Shown in pieces: positions 1 to 8,161 of a stretch of DNA of 43,612 nucleotides. Numbering within the stretch: the stretch's first letter is position 1; each line of letters starts with the position of its first letter. The DNA is from Bacilli bacterium. GTDB lineage: Bacteria > Bacillota_I > Bacilli_A > RFN20 > CAG-826. The notes below the pieces were generated by a model. It did not search any database, was not told the origin of the DNA, and saw only the letters and a program-made list of their open reading frames with translations. Made by a program: the position numbers and the translations under genes. Location: the NCBI GenBank assembly GCA_024408085.1, contig JAKSVH010000002.1, forward strand, positions 1 to 43,612. Direction: 5' to 3'.

Positions 1-35
1 GGGAGATTGATAACTTTTAAACCAATTCTTGACAT
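1..35 (-). CDS. rplF: Ribosomal protein L6, N-terminal fragment (cut by window edge)
   Basis: Only the first 11 codons are in the window, reading MSRIGLKVINL, which matches the usual start of bacterial L6 (MSRIGKKPI). The ATG is at 33-35, 5 nt after the rpsH stop, which is the standard S8-L6 order of the spc operon. No strong Shine-Dalgarno is visible in the last codons of rpsH, so translation may be coupled to rpsH. L6 binds 23S rRNA near the sarcin-ricin loop. The identification rests on the short N-terminus plus gene order. Confidence 0.85.
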   Translation of the reverse strand, partial: MSRIGLKVINL

Positions 36-40
36 AATAA

Positions 41-433
41 TTACCAAACGTAAGCAAGAACTTCACCACCAACACCTAATGTGCGAGCAGTTTTATCGCT
101 TACGACTCCTTTGCTTGTAGAGATAATTGCAATTCCAAGACCATTTAAAACTTTTGGAAGTTTGTTTGCGCCTGCGTTAACACGTAAGCCTGGTTTTGAA
201 ATTTTCTTAAGTCCGGAGATGACTCTTTGGCCATTTGCTCCGTATTTAAGAGTGATGTTTAATTCTTTTTTGACATCGCCTGTGACTTTGAATTCAGAAA
301 TAAATCCTTCTTCAAGTAAGATCTTTGCGATTTCAACTTTCATTTTGCTAGATGGCATGCTGACGGAGGCATAACGTAAAGCATTAGCATTACGAATACG
401 TGTGAGCATATCTGCAATTGGATCTGTCATCAT
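41..433 (-). CDS. rpsH: 30S ribosomal protein S8
   Basis: This 130-residue protein binds the central domain of 16S rRNA and is an early assembly protein. It shows the family start [15 protein letters not shown], the central [11 protein letters not shown] segment, and the C-terminal [13 protein letters not shown] and GGEVLAYVW motifs. Two ATG codons are in tandem; the first has an AGGAGG 10 nt upstream and is preferred, the second would be 13 nt away. Length is normal for the family. It lies between rpsN and rplF in the conserved spc order. In other bacteria S8 represses its own operon through a leader hairpin; I did not see that site here. Confidence 0.98.
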   Translation of the reverse strand: MMTDPIADMLTRIRNANALRYASVSMPSSKMKVEIAKILLEEGFISEFKVTGDVKKELNITLKYGANGQRVISGLKKISKPGLRVNAGANKLPKVLNGLGIAIISTSKGVVSDKTARTLGVGGEVLAYVW

Positions 434-454
434 ATGTATATTTCCTCCTATCGA

Positions 455-640
455 TTACCAACTTGATTTCTTCATGCCTGGGATTTCGCCTTTATAAGCG
501 AGTTCACGTAAGCAAACACGGCATAAATGGAATTTAGAATAAACTGAGTGAGGACGTCCACAACGTTCACAACGAGTATATTCACGAACTTTGAATTTTT
601 TAGGTCTTGCACATTTGACCTTCATACTGGTTTTTGCCAT
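455..640 (-). CDS. rpsN: 30S ribosomal protein S14, type Z (zinc-binding)
   Basis: This is a 61-residue S14 of the short zinc-binding type. It has the four-cysteine ribbon [20 protein letters not shown] (about residues 24-43) that binds one Zn ion, and it ends with the family motif [11 protein letters not shown]. The gene sits between rplE and rpsH, as in most Bacillota. Type Z S14 is the primary form in this phylum; a zinc-independent paralogue, if one exists, would be elsewhere in the genome. A GGAGG lies just before the ATG. Nothing is unusual about the sequence or spacing. Confidence 0.98.
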   Translation of the reverse strand: MAKTSMKVKCARPKKFKVREYTRCERCGRPHSVYSKFHLCRVCLRELAYKGEIPGMKKSSW

Positions 641-654
641 TTGATTCGTCCTCC

Positions 655-1374
655 TTATTTATGGAATGGCATTCCTAATGCTTCAAGTAATGCATAGGCT
701 TCATCATCTTTATTAGCTGTTGTAACAATGACAATGTCCATTCCTCTGATTTTGCTGACCTTATCGTAGTCAATTTCTGGGAAGATAAGTTGTTCCTTGA
801 TGCCTAAGGTATAGTTACCATGACCATCGAAGGAGTTCTTACTTACGCCACGGAAGTCTCTAACACGTGGAAGTGCGATTGAGACTAAACGGTCCATGAA
901 TTCGTACATACGCATACCACGTAATGTAACTTTACAACCGATTGCTTGTCCTTCACGTAACTTGAATGTTGCGATTGATTTCTTAGCTTTGGTTGCAACT
1001 GGACGTTGTCCAGTGATTTGACCGAGCTCTCTGATAGCATTTTCTAATGCTTTGTTATCTGTAAGAGCATCGCCTACACCGATATTAATAACGATTTTTT
1101 CAAGATGTGGCACTTGCATGATTGATTCGTAATGGAATTTTTCCATGAGTGCATTCTTGATTTCGTTATTGTACTTATCTTGTAAACGAGTTGTAGCTGC
1201 TGGTTTTTTGTTTCCTTTTGAAACTTTCTTAACAGCTGGTTTTGCTTCAGCTGGTGCTGCTGCTTTTGGTGCGGCTGCCTTTGCTGGAGCTGCTTTTGAT
1301 GTAGCAGGTTTAGAAGCAGCAGTAGTTTTCTTGACTGCTGCAGACTTTGCTGCAGGTTTCTTGGTTTCTGCCAT
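655..1374 (-). CDS. rplE: 50S ribosomal protein L5 with an Ala/Lys/Pro-rich N-terminal tail
   Basis: L5 binds 5S rRNA and contacts the P-site tRNA. The conserved core runs from about residue 63 ([10 protein letters not shown]) to the end and has the usual motifs [31 protein letters not shown] and [10 protein letters not shown]. Residues 1-62 are an extra low-complexity tail of Lys, Ala, Pro and Thr, making the protein 239 residues against about 180 for the family. The long start is well supported: AGGAGG lies 7 nt before this ATG, the upstream gene rplX ends only 11 nt away, and no better start exists near residue 60. The tail resembles those on S17 and L22 in the same operon. Confidence 0.95.
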   Translation of the reverse strand: MAETKKPAAKSAAVKKTTAASKPATSKAAPAKAAAPKAAAPAEAKPAVKKVSKGNKKPAATTRLQDKYNNEIKNALMEKFHYESIMQVPHLEKIVINIGVGDALTDNKALENAIRELGQITGQRPVATKAKKSIATFKLREGQAIGCKVTLRGMRMYEFMDRLVSIALPRVRDFRGVSKNSFDGHGNYTLGIKEQLIFPEIDYDKVSKIRGMDIVIVTTANKDDEAYALLEALGMPFHK

Positions 1375-1385
1375 TTTGCTTCCTC

Positions 1386-1697
1386 CTAGTTAAGCTTTGA
1401 ACCGGATTTCTTGCTGACTCTGACTTTTTTACCGTCTTTATCAACGCCGTATCCGACTCTTGATGCTTTTTTAGTTTTTGGATCGACGATAGCAACATTG
1501 CTTGCATCGATTGGGACATACATTTCAACAACTGAACCTTCTGGGTTTTGTTGAGTTGGTTTTTTGTGTTTCTTGTGTGTGTTAACGCCTTCGACAACGA
1601 CTTTGTTTACTTTTGGATAAACTGCTTGGACAATGCCTTCTTTGCCTTTGTCTTTACCAGCAATAACGACGACTTTATCACCTTTTAAAATCTTCAT
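1386..1697 (-). CDS. rplX: 50S ribosomal protein L24
   Basis: This 103-residue protein is an assembly initiator on 23S rRNA. The KOW motif is at the N-terminus: [20 protein letters not shown]. It is followed by the family segments [15 protein letters not shown] and the C-terminal [10 protein letters not shown]. Length is normal. The stop is TAG, 11 nt before the rplE start, and a GGAGG precedes the ATG. Gene order L14-L24-L5 is the standard one. A long alternative reading frame on the same strand is a shadow of this gene and of the rplE tail. Confidence 0.97.
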   Translation of the reverse strand: MKILKGDKVVVIAGKDKGKEGIVQAVYPKVNKVVVEGVNTHKKHKKPTQQNPEGSVVEMYVPIDASNVAIVDPKTKKASRVGYGVDKDGKKVRVSKKSGSKLN

Positions 1698-1711
1698 GAT
1701 GTAGGTCCTCC

Positions 1712-2086
1712 TTATAAAACTTCTGGAGCAAGGGAGACAATTTTCATTGCACCATCGCCCTTTTCACGAAGTTCTCTTGCCACTGGTCCGAAGACACGTG
1801 TACCTACTGGGTTTCCATCGTTATCGACAATGACGACTGCGTTATCATCGAATGCGATTTGGGAACCATCTGGTCTATTAATGGCATGTTTTGTACGAAC
1901 AATGATGCCTTTAACAATATCAGATTTGTGGACACGGCCGTTTGGAATGGCTTCCTTGACTGCACAGGTAACGATGTCACCAATGCTACAAGATTTTCTG
2001 AATGAGCCTCCTTTAATATTGAAGACTCTTACTGAACGTGCGCCTGAATTGTCGGCGACGACTAAGTTAGTTTCTCTTTGAATCAT
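1712..2086 (-). CDS. rplN: 50S ribosomal protein L14
   Basis: This 124-residue protein sits at the subunit interface (bridge B5/B8). It shows the highly conserved start [17 protein letters not shown] and the motifs [17 protein letters not shown] and [13 protein letters not shown], ending in [10 protein letters not shown]. The length matches the family (122-124). It follows rpsQ by 14 nt and has a GGAGG before the start. The sequence is ordinary, in contrast to the neighbouring rpsQ product with its long tail. Confidence 0.98.
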   Translation of the reverse strand: MIQRETNLVVADNSGARSVRVFNIKGGSFRKSCSIGDIVTCAVKEAIPNGRVHKSDIVKGIIVRTKHAINRPDGSQIAFDDNAVVIVDNDGNPVGTRVFGPVARELREKGDGAMKIVSLAPEVL

Positions 2087-2100
2087 AATTTAGTGCCTCC

Positions 2101-2646
2101 TTATTCAGCTTTAGCGGCTGCTTTCTTTGCTGGAGCTTTCTTTGCTGCTGGTTTTTTAGCAGCTGGTTTTGCTTCTGCGTCTGCTTTTGGGGCAGCTTTC
2201 TTAGCAGCTGGCTTTTTGGCTGGAGCTTTCTTTGCTGGAGCTTCTTTTTTTGCTGGTTCTTCTGCAACTGGTGCAACTTTTTCAGCTTTTGGAGCTTCTT
2301 CAACAACTGGAGCTTCAACCTTAACTTCTGCTTTAACTTCTTCTACTTGTGCTTCCATTGCCTTTTCTGCTTCGACAGCTTCTTTAATAGATGCTGCTGC
2401 TTTTTGATCAATGGAGACTAAGCGGAAACGTTTAGTAGCAGAGAGTGGTCTACAACCCATAATGGTAACAACGTCACCAACGTGGGCTTCGTTTTTCTCA
2501 TCGTGCGCGTAATACTTATTAGAATATTTAATACGCTTGAGATATTTGGCGTGTCTTTTGTGAGTTTCGACTTCGACAACAATTGTCTTATCCATCTTGT
2601 CAGAGACTACAACGCCTTGAAGTGATGTTCTGAAATTTCTTTCCAT
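2101..2646 (-). CDS. rpsQ: 30S ribosomal protein S17 with a ~100-residue Ala/Lys/Pro/Glu tail
   Basis: The first 82 residues are a normal S17 (start [19 protein letters not shown], then [19 protein letters not shown] and the OB-fold motif [13 protein letters not shown]). Family length is about 85. The frame then stays open for a further ~100 residues made almost only of Ala, Lys, Glu, Val and Pro: first an acidic part with Glu-Ala-Pro runs, then a basic part with repeats of the [12 protein letters not shown] type. No frameshift or stop separates the two parts, and the next gene starts only 14 nt after the stop, so the tail is genuinely part of the gene. Its function is unknown; a disordered, nucleic-acid-binding or protease-degron role is only inference. 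Confidence 0.93.
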   Translation of the reverse strand: MERNFRTSLQGVVVSDKMDKTIVVEVETHKRHAKYLKRIKYSNKYYAHDEKNEAHVGDVVTIMGCRPLSATKRFRLVSIDQKAAASIKEAVEAEKAMEAQVEEVKAEVKVEAPVVEEAPKAEKVAPVAEEPAKKEAPAKKAPAKKPAAKKAAPKADAEAKPAAKKPAAKKAPAKKAAAKAE

Positions 2647-2659
2647 GGTCTAATCCTCC

Positions 2660-2857
2660 TTATTTAACACCGAGTTCTCTTTCGCGTTGAACCATGTAGG
2701 CTCTTGCGATATCTTTACGAACTCTTCTTACTTCTTCACCGTGTTCGAGTTGGCCAACGGCTTTTCTACGACGGAGATTGAATAATTCTTCTTTGAGGGA
2801 GTAAATCTTTTCATTTAACTCTGCATCAGTTAATTCTCTTAATTCTGCGACTTTCAT
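2660..2857 (-). CDS. rpmC: 50S ribosomal protein L29
   Basis: This 65-residue protein sits by the exit tunnel of the 50S subunit and helps dock SRP and trigger factor. It has the typical two-helix structure with [17 protein letters not shown] at the start, then [18 protein letters not shown] and [18 protein letters not shown]. Only 2 nt separate it from the rplP stop, so it is probably translationally coupled to rplP. Length and sequence are ordinary. Confidence 0.97.
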   Translation of the reverse strand: MKVAELRELTDAELNEKIYSLKEELFNLRRRKAVGQLEHGEEVRRVRKDIARAYMVQRERELGVK

Positions 2858-2859
2858 GA

Positions 2860-3276
2860 TTACTTACTCTCCTTTCTTGCGACGACACGGCACTTATTTG
2901 GAAGCTTGTAAGCTGCTAAACGAAGTGCTTCACGTGCTGTAGCTTCATCGACGCCGCCCATTTCGAACATAACTCTGTTCTTTCTGACGACGGCGACCCA
3001 TTGTTCTGGATTACCTTTACCGGAACCCATACGGACTTCGGCTGGTTTTTTAGTTTTTGCTAAGTGTGGGAAGATACGAATGTAAACTTTACCTTCCTTC
3101 TTTGTATAACGGCTTAAGACAATACGAGCAGCTTCAATTTGTCTATCTGTGATCCATGCGCCTGTGACAGCTTGTAATCCGAATTCACCAAATGAAACTT
3201 CGTTACCGCCTTTTGATAAGCCTTCATACTTAATGCCATGTGGACGGCGATATTTAACACGTTTTGGTTGTAACAT
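2860..3276 (-). CDS. rplP: 50S ribosomal protein L16
   Basis: This 138-residue protein organises the A-site tRNA region of the 50S subunit. It has the family start [14 protein letters not shown], the central segments [23 protein letters not shown] (in parts) and [16 protein letters not shown], and the C-terminal [11 protein letters not shown]. The spacing to rpsC upstream is 1 nt and to rpmC downstream 2 nt, a tightly coupled trio. Length is normal. In several bacteria an Arg in L16 is hydroxylated (YcfD); that cannot be judged from this window. Confidence 0.98.
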   Translation of the reverse strand: MLQPKRVKYRRPHGIKYEGLSKGGNEVSFGEFGLQAVTGAWITDRQIEAARIVLSRYTKKEGKVYIRIFPHLAKTKKPAEVRMGSGKGNPEQWVAVVRKNRVMFEMGGVDEATAREALRLAAYKLPNKCRVVARKESK

Positions 3277-3277
3277 A

Positions 3278-3952
3278 TTATCTAGCCTCCTTCATAACAT
3301 CTTCGGCTTCTTTTTTAGGTTCTGGTTTGGAAATCCAAACTTTAACACCTAAACGACCATATGCTGTGACAGCTTCTGCGATTGCGAAGTCGACGTTGGT
3401 ACGAAGTGTGGAAAGAGCAATTGTTCCTTCTTTATAACCTTCGCTACGTGCGATATCAGCACCGCCTAATCTACCAGAGATTAAGGTCTTACATCCTTTA
3501 GCACCTGCTTTACGAACGCGTTGAATAGCTTTCTTTTGAGCAGTTCTGAATGATGCACGGTTTTCAAGTTCGGTAGCAATCCATTGTGCGACGAGTTGTG
3601 CATCTAAGTCTGGTTGTTTGACTTCGACGACATCAAGTCTAACTGTTGAACCTTTAAGCATAGCACCAACTTTTGCCTTTAAGGCGTTGATCTTTGCTCC
3701 ATCTTGTCCGATGACAACACCTGGACGAGCGACGAACATCATAACGACGACTTCGTGTCCTTTGTCATTTTTACGTCTTTCAATTTCAATGTGTGAGACG
3801 AGAGCATCTTTTAATTCTTTTGTGAGATATTTACGGACTTTAATATCTTCGTGAAGGAATTTTGCGAATTCTTGATCGTTTGCGAACCATCTTGAATGCC
3901 AATCGCGGTTGATACCAACACGCATTCCTACTGGACTAACTTTTTGACCCAT
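3278..3952 (-). CDS. rpsC: 30S ribosomal protein S3
   Basis: This 224-residue protein lines the mRNA entry channel with helicase activity shared with S4. The N-terminus [18 protein letters not shown] is typical (the family usually reads GQKVNPxGxRxG). The KH domain follows, with [18 protein letters not shown], and the C-terminal domain carries [14 protein letters not shown] and [10 protein letters not shown] short charged C-terminal end ([14 protein letters not shown]) is within normal family variation. It follows rplV by 14 nt and is nearly contiguous with rplP. Confidence 0.98.
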   Translation of the reverse strand: MGQKVSPVGMRVGINRDWHSRWFANDQEFAKFLHEDIKVRKYLTKELKDALVSHIEIERRKNDKGHEVVVMMFVARPGVVIGQDGAKINALKAKVGAMLKGSTVRLDVVEVKQPDLDAQLVAQWIATELENRASFRTAQKKAIQRVRKAGAKGCKTLISGRLGGADIARSEGYKEGTIALSTLRTNVDFAIAEAVTAYGRLGVKVWISKPEPKKEAEDVMKEAR

Positions 3953-3966
3953 TGTAGTAATTCCTC

Positions 3967-4512
3967 CTATCTTTCTTTAACCACAACTGTAATGTGGCTT
4001 GTTCTTTTTACTAAGCCTGAAGCGGATCCTTTTGCTCTTGGAAGGAAGCGTTTCATTTTAATACCTTCGTTAGCATAGATTTCTGCTACATAGAGCTTAT
4101 CTTCATGCATTCCGAAGTTATTGATAGCATTTGATGCTGCTGACTTAATAACTTTTGCAACGATTGGGGATGCAGCTTTGTTGACGTTGGCTAAGATACC
4201 AAGTGCTTCATTAACTGCTTTTCCTCTAACTAAATCGACAACGAGGCGTGCCTTACGTGGAGTAACGCGGACATCGTATGCGATTGCTTTTGCTGAGGTA
4301 ACTACTGGTTTAGCAGGTTTTTCTTCAGCTTTCTTTGCTGGAGTTTTTGCTGCTTTTGCAGGTTTTACTTCTTTTACTGGTTCAGCTTTTACTTCTTCAG
4401 CTTTTGGAGCTTCAACTTTCTTAGGAGCTGCTGCTTTTGCTGCTGCTGGCTTCTTTGCTGGAGCTTTCTTTGCTGCTGGAGCTTTGGCTACAGTTTTCTT
4501 TTCTTCTGCCAT
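3967..4512 (-). CDS. rplV: 50S ribosomal protein L22 with an Ala/Lys/Pro-rich N-terminal tail
   Basis: The core (from about residue 72) is a normal L22: SAKAIAYDVRVTPRKARLVVDL, then AASNAINNFGMHEDKLYVAE and the C-terminal hairpin MKRFLPRAKGSASGLVKR that reaches into the exit tunnel. In front of it are about 70 extra residues, almost only Ala, Lys, Pro, Glu and Val. Total length is 181 against about 111. The start is set by AGGAGG shortly before the ATG and by the rpsS stop only 11 nt upstream, so the tail is translated. It resembles the tails of L5 and S17 in composition and in short motifs such as KKAPAKKPA. Confidence 0.94.
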   Translation of the reverse strand: MAEEKKTVAKAPAAKKAPAKKPAAAKAAAPKKVEAPKAEEVKAEPVKEVKPAKAAKTPAKKAEEKPAKPVVTSAKAIAYDVRVTPRKARLVVDLVRGKAVNEALGILANVNKAASPIVAKVIKSAASNAINNFGMHEDKLYVAEIYANEGIKMKRFLPRAKGSASGLVKRTSHITVVVKER

Positions 4513-4523
4513 AACCTTACCTC

Positions 4524-4814
4524 CTATTTAGCTGCTGCGGCCTTATCTTCCGCATTGTTACCGTGGTGTCCTTTGAAGGTTCTGGTTGGTGCAAACTCAC
4601 CGAGCTTGTGTCCGACCATATCTTCTGTAACATAGACGGTAATGTGTTCGCGGCCATTGTAGACTGCGAATGTGTGTTCGACAAATGATGGGAAAATTGT
4701 TGAACGACGTGACCAAGTCTTTATGACTTCTTTTTTATTAGCTGCATTGAGTGCGTCTACTTTCTTAAGAAGGTATGCATCACAGAATGGGCCTTTTTTA
4801 ATTGAACGTGACAT
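4524..4814 (-). CDS. rpsS: 30S ribosomal protein S19
   Basis: This 96-residue protein is in the 30S head near the A site and contacts S13. It has the family start [19 protein letters not shown], the motif [24 protein letters not shown] in pieces, and [15 protein letters not shown] near the C-terminus. The last ten residues ([11 protein letters not shown]) are a short Ala/Lys tail, a mild version of the tails seen elsewhere in this operon. Stop is TAG. It lies between rplB and rplV in the standard order. Confidence 0.98.
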   Translation of the reverse strand: MSRSIKKGPFCDAYLLKKVDALNAANKKEVIKTWSRRSTIFPSFVEHTFAVYNGREHITVYVTEDMVGHKLGEFAPTRTFKGHHGNNAEDKAAAAK

Positions 4815-4833
4815 ATTCTAAATTCTCCTTTCA

Positions 4834-5667
4834 TTATTTGTCATTGATTCTACGAATGATTAATTTTGTAGAAGGTTGTTTGTTGCGTCTTGTCTTGACA
4901 CCGAGAGCACGTTTACCCCATGGGGTTCTTGGTGCATCACGTCCGACAGGACATTTACCTTCACCACCACCGTGTGGGTGATCGTTAGGGTTCATAACAG
5001 AACCACGTACGGTTGGTCTCATACCTAACCAGCGGTTCTTTCCGGCTTTACCTTTGTTCACTAAGATGAAGTCTTCGTTTCCTACAACACCGATTGTTGC
5101 ACGGCATTCAGCAAGAACTTTTCTAACTTCACCGGATGCGAGACGTAAGATGACGTGTTTTCCTTCAGAACCAAGTACTTGTGCGCTTGTTCCTGCGGCA
5201 CGACACATTTGTCCGCCTTTCTTTGGGCTGAGCTCAACGTTGTGAATGAATGTACCTTCTGGGATATTCTTCAATGGAAGAGCATTGCCTGGTTTAATAT
5301 CAACATTTTCGCCAGAGACGATTTTGTCTCCAACTTTTAAGCCTTGTGGGGCAAGAATGTATCTCTTTTCGCCATCACTGTAGACAACGAGAAGGATATT
5401 TGCGTTACGGTTTGGATCATATTCCACCGCTTTGATAGTGCCAACGATTCCATCTTTGTTTCTCTTGAAATCAATGACTCTGTAACGACGCTTATGACCA
5501 CCACCGATATGACGTGTTGTGATAACACCTTGGTTATTACGACCGCCAGTCTTGCTAAGTTTAACTGTTAAACTTTTTTCAGGAGTTGATTTGGTGATTT
5601 CGTCAAAGGTCAAATTAGTCATATTTCTGCGAGATGCGGAAGTTGGACTATATGTTCTGATTGACAT
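4834..5667 (-). CDS. rplB: 50S ribosomal protein L2
   Basis: This 277-residue protein supports the peptidyl transferase centre and subunit joining. The N-terminus has [14 protein letters not shown], followed by [20 protein letters not shown], the RNA-binding domain, and the signature segment [20 protein letters not shown] containing the conserved His required for peptidyl transfer. It ends [10 protein letters not shown]. Length is normal (about 275). It sits between rplW and rpsS, as expected, with a GGAGG before the ATG. Confidence 0.99.
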   Translation of the reverse strand: MSIRTYSPTSASRRNMTNLTFDEITKSTPEKSLTVKLSKTGGRNNQGVITTRHIGGGHKRRYRVIDFKRNKDGIVGTIKAVEYDPNRNANILLVVYSDGEKRYILAPQGLKVGDKIVSGENVDIKPGNALPLKNIPEGTFIHNVELSPKKGGQMCRAAGTSAQVLGSEGKHVILRLASGEVRKVLAECRATIGVVGNEDFILVNKGKAGKNRWLGMRPTVRGSVMNPNDHPHGGGEGKCPVGRDAPRTPWGKRALGVKTRRNKQPSTKLIIRRINDK

Positions 5668-5704
5668 ATTTTTTCCTCCTATAATGTGTAAGTCCTATTT
5701 CAGA

Positions 5705-6031
5705 CTACTCTTTGAATAAGTCGATTGCTTGTCCGTCTGCGACAGTAACGACTGCTTTCTTGAAACCAGAGATGACGCCTTTATAACGTCCGCCTCTTGT
5801 GGTTTCTTTGGCAGGAGCATTAACAATGTTAACGCCGATAACTTTAACACCGAAGACCTTTTCGAATGCTTTCTTAACGTCAGCACGATTTGCTTTTGGT
5901 GAAACTTTAAGTGTTACCTTATTTTGTTCCTGCATGAGGGACATAGTTTTTTCTGTAATGACTGGTTCGATGATTACATCGAAGTCATGAACTGTTGCTT
6001 TAGATGCAACTTTTGCTTTCTTTTCAGCCAT
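5705..6031 (-). CDS. rplW: 50S ribosomal protein L23
   Basis: L23 is at the tunnel exit and is the docking point for trigger factor and SRP. Core motifs are DVIIEPVITEKTMSLM, then KVTLKVSPKANRADVKKAFEKVF, VIGVNIVNAPAK and the C-terminal RGGRYKGVISGFKKAVVTV. At 108 residues it is about ten longer than usual, because a short Lys/Ala-rich stretch (MAEKKAKVASKATVH) precedes the core. Only 1 nt separates it from the rplD stop. Stop is TAG. Confidence 0.98.
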   Translation of the reverse strand: MAEKKAKVASKATVHDFDVIIEPVITEKTMSLMQEQNKVTLKVSPKANRADVKKAFEKVFGVKVIGVNIVNAPAKETTRGGRYKGVISGFKKAVVTVADGQAIDLFKE

Positions 6032-6032
6032 C

Positions 6033-6677
6033 TTACTTTGCCTCCTCTAATCTTTCTTCAACAACCTTTAAGGTTGCTTTGTCCATAACGATTGTATCGA
6101 AGTACATTAAGTCATAGACTGAGACATTGCATGCGCATGTTAATACTGCGTTTGCGATGTTCTTTGTTGCTAAGAATAAGTTGTCATTGTCTGCATCACA
6201 TGTTGTAACGACAAGAACTTTTCCTTCAGCTTTAAGGGCTTTAAGAAGTGCGACCATTTCTTTTGTCTTTTTACCGACTTTGATTTCGTCAACAATCTTA
6301 AGAGCCTTAACCTTCATGGACCATGCTGAGCGTAATGCTAAGTTATGTTCCTTGCGGTTTTGTTTAAGTGTGTAGTTTTGATCACCTGTTGGACCAAATA
6401 CAACGCCACCACCGACCCAGATTGGGGAACGGGATGAACCAGCACGGGCTCTACCTGTGCCTTTTTGTCTCCATGGTTTCTTACCACCGCCTGAGACTTC
6501 GTCACGTTTTTTGGTTTTTGCAGTAGCTTGTCTCATGTTTGCTTGATACACGACAACGGCATCATGCATAGCTTGAGTTGCTTCTTTTTGACCAAATACA
6601 TAACCGGAGACTGAAACGGTTGAGACCTTTTCGCCTGCCATTGAGAGAACGTCTAATGTGATTTTCTTGTCTGCCAT
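6033..6677 (-). CDS. rplD: 50S ribosomal protein L4
   Basis: This 214-residue protein has a globular domain and a long loop reaching into the exit tunnel. The loop signature is visible as GGGKKPWRQKGTGRARAGSS followed by RSPIWVGGGVVFGP. The C-terminal globular part has ALRSAWSMKVKALKIVDEI. Length is close to the family value (about 207). It is separated by 3 nt from rplC. In E. coli L4 represses the S10 operon through the leader; a possible leader element for this operon lies at 7972-8029. Confidence 0.98.
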   Translation of the reverse strand: MADKKITLDVLSMAGEKVSTVSVSGYVFGQKEATQAMHDAVVVYQANMRQATAKTKKRDEVSGGGKKPWRQKGTGRARAGSSRSPIWVGGGVVFGPTGDQNYTLKQNRKEHNLALRSAWSMKVKALKIVDEIKVGKKTKEMVALLKALKAEGKVLVVTTCDADNDNLFLATKNIANAVLTCACNVSVYDLMYFDTIVMDKATLKVVEERLEEAK

Positions 6678-6680
6678 AAA

Positions 6681-7586
6681 CTATTCTCCTTTCTTTTCTT
6701 CAGCAACTGGTTCGGCTGCTGGAGCTTCTTCGGCTTTAGGAGCTTCTGCTGCTGCCTTTGCGGCTTCAGCTTCTGCTTTGGCTGCTTCTTCAGCGGCCTT
6801 CTTTGCAGCTTCTTCTGCAGCTTTTGCTTCTTCAGCGGCTTTCTTAGCGGCTTCTTCAGCTGCTTTCTTTGCTGCTTCTTCGGCAAGTCTTGCTTCTTCT
6901 GCTGCTCTTAATTCGGCTTCAATATCAACTAATTCACCAACTGATGGTTTCTTACCAAGTTGTGCCTTAATTGCGCTACGGATAACAACGAGTGATTTCT
7001 TTGCGCCTGGGATTGAACCCTTAACTAAGATGTAATTCTTTTCAGCATTTGCTTCAACGACTAATTGGTTGAGGATGGTTGCTGATTTGTTACCATGGTG
7101 ACCAGACATGTGTTTTCCTGGTGTGACTCTTTGGATACGACCTAAGTTTGCCATTGAACCAGCGAATCTGTGCCAACCGTGACCGTGGCCTTTTGGACCA
7201 ATGTGTTGGTTGTAACGTTGAACTGCGCCTAAGTAACCACGACCTTTTGAGGTACCGATTACGTCAACGACATCACCAGCTTTGAAGATGTCTGCTGTGA
7301 TCTTATCGCCAACTTTGTAGTTAGCCATTTCATCACCTTTAACTTCGCCGAGTACTTTGAATACTGGAACGCCTGCTTTTGCTGCACGGCCTTTTTCGGC
7401 TTTGTTAACTTTGGATTCTTTCTTTTCTTCGAATCCGACTTGGACTGCTGCATAGCCGTCCTTTTCAACTGTCTTTACTTGTGTAACGACATTAGGAAGT
7501 ACTTCGACAACTGTAACTGCGTACATTGTTCCGTCTTTGGCGAAGACTTCTGTCATGCCCATTTTACGACCAATGATTTGTTTCAT
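6681..7586 (-). CDS. rplC: 50S ribosomal protein L3 with a long charged helical C-terminal tail
   Basis: L3 is an early-assembly protein at the base of the A-site. The core (residues 1 to about 207) has the start MKQIIGRKMGMTEVFAKDG, GTSKGRGYLGAVQRYN, and the central HGHGWHRFAGSMANLGR and RVTPGKHMSGHHG motifs, where the Gln/His methylation loop would lie. After it come about 90 residues of near-repeats of the EEAAKKAAEEA type, with alternating Glu and Lys expected to form one long charged helix, then an Ala/Pro/Glu end. Family length is about 210; this is 301. The frame is open to the stop and rplD starts 3 nt later, so the tail is real. Confidence 0.95.
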   Translation of the reverse strand: MKQIIGRKMGMTEVFAKDGTMYAVTVVEVLPNVVTQVKTVEKDGYAAVQVGFEEKKESKVNKAEKGRAAKAGVPVFKVLGEVKGDEMANYKVGDKITADIFKAGDVVDVIGTSKGRGYLGAVQRYNQHIGPKGHGHGWHRFAGSMANLGRIQRVTPGKHMSGHHGNKSATILNQLVVEANAEKNYILVKGSIPGAKKSLVVIRSAIKAQLGKKPSVGELVDIEAELRAAEEARLAEEAAKKAAEEAAKKAAEEAKAAEEAAKKAAEEAAKAEAEAAKAAAEAPKAEEAPAAEPVAEEKKGE

Positions 7587-7600
7587 CTTGTCTTACCTCC

Positions 7601-7912
7601 TTATAGCTTGATGTCAATATCAACGCCAGAAGCTAAGTCGAGCTTACGTAATGTTTCAACGGTCTCCTTAGTTGGATTGGTGATATCGATCAATCTCTTG
7701 TGTGTTCTGATTTCGAATTGTTCACGAGCATCTTTGTACTTATGGACAGCACGTAAGATGGTGTAAACTTGCTTCTCTGTAGGGAGTGGAATAGGACCAA
7801 CAACACCAGCCCCAGTCTTTTTCGCTGCTGCAATGATCTTCTCAACTGCTAAGTCAAGAATCTTGTGATCATAAGCTTGTAAGCGAACCCTAATGGTTTT
7901 TACTTTTGCCAT
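7601..7912 (-). CDS. rpsJ: 30S ribosomal protein S10
   Basis: This 103-residue protein is the first gene of the S10 operon and also acts in transcription antitermination with NusB. The start was set at the ATG before [16 protein letters not shown]: a GGAGG lies 8 nt upstream and this is the family N-terminus. The frame is open for a further 71 codons upstream, but those have no S10 similarity and run across the leader and promoter. Other motifs are [17 protein letters not shown] and the C-terminal DIDIKL. It has a promoter and a 130-nt leader of its own upstream. Confidence 0.98.
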   Translation of the reverse strand: MAKVKTIRVRLQAYDHKILDLAVEKIIAAAKKTGAGVVGPIPLPTEKQVYTILRAVHKYKDAREQFEIRTHKRLIDITNPTKETVETLRKLDLASGVDIDIKL

Positions 7913-7971
7913 GAATTTTCCTCCTAATTTTTCTTTCAGGCTTTTTAACGAACTGCTCGATGCGAATTCCC

Positions 7972-8029
7972 CGGCAACCTTTCTCATGACAACGCCTGAC
8001 GGTGTGTCGGCAACCTCGCATGTCAACGC
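7972..8029 (-). repeat. Imperfect tandem element in the S10 operon leader
   Basis: On the minus strand two copies of a ~23-nt element stand 36 nt apart: GCGTTGACATGCGAGGTTGCCG (complement of 8008-8029) in parts GCGTTGACATG and GGTTGCCG, and GCGTTGTCATG plus GGTTGCCG (complement of 7972-7995). Between them is a hairpin with stem GACA/TGTC extended inside by CxCC/GGxG around a GTCA loop. The stretch is clearly more GC-rich than the flanking DNA. It lies between the promoter and the rpsJ start, where ribosomal-protein leader RNAs sit. A regulatory role is inference. Confidence 0.5.
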
Positions 8030-8046
8030 AAACGTTAACGTGATAT

Positions 8047-8074
8047 ATAATACGCCTATATATAATATATGCAA
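8047..8074 (-). promoter_or_regulatory. Predicted promoter of the S10 operon
   Basis: Reading the minus strand, TTGCAT (complement of 8069-8074) is followed after 16 nt by TATTAT (complement of 8047-8052). Transcription would start near 8040, giving a leader of about 130 nt before rpsJ. The queH terminator lies immediately upstream, so the ribosomal operon is likely transcribed from here. The -35 is four of six matches. Confidence 0.55.
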
Positions 8075-8109
8075 GCGAAAATTTATTAATTTAATAGATA
8101 ATGCATACG

Positions 8110-8138
8110 AAAAAGGGGGCTCCAAACCCCTATTTTTC
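8110..8138 (-). terminator. Intrinsic terminator of the queuosine operon
   Basis: A G/C hairpin with stem AGGGG/CCCCT (minus strand: complement of 8127-8131 and 8114-8119) is followed on the minus strand by a run of T. It lies 24 nt after the queH stop and ahead of the S10 promoter. An A-run on the other side means it could also act on the plus strand. Confidence 0.75.
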
Positions 8139-8161
8139 CATCATTTTTTTGTTAATTTTGT

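Noticed and set aside
1310-1597. A 95-residue minus-strand frame across the rplX/rplE junction
   Set aside because: It overlaps two conserved ribosomal genes in another frame and has no family match.
2067-2407. Long alternative frames on both strands in the S17 tail region
   Set aside because: These are shadows of the Lys/Ala-rich repeats; the S17 frame is the one with a conserved core and ribosome site.
6658-7035. A 125-residue plus-strand frame rich in Ala and Ser
   Set aside because: It is the antisense shadow of the charged repeat tail of rplC; low complexity keeps the opposite frame open. No ribosome site or family match.
2101-7035. Repetitive sequence in the tails of S17, L5, L22 and L3 that might be a CRISPR array or a mobile repeat
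   Set aside because: The repeats are irregular, in frame, and code for Ala/Lys/Pro/Glu; no spacers and no inverted repeats.
7913-8161. N-terminal extension of S10 (71 codons of open frame upstream of the chosen start)
   Set aside because: It crosses the promoter and the leader element, has no family similarity, and a good ribosome site serves the shorter start.
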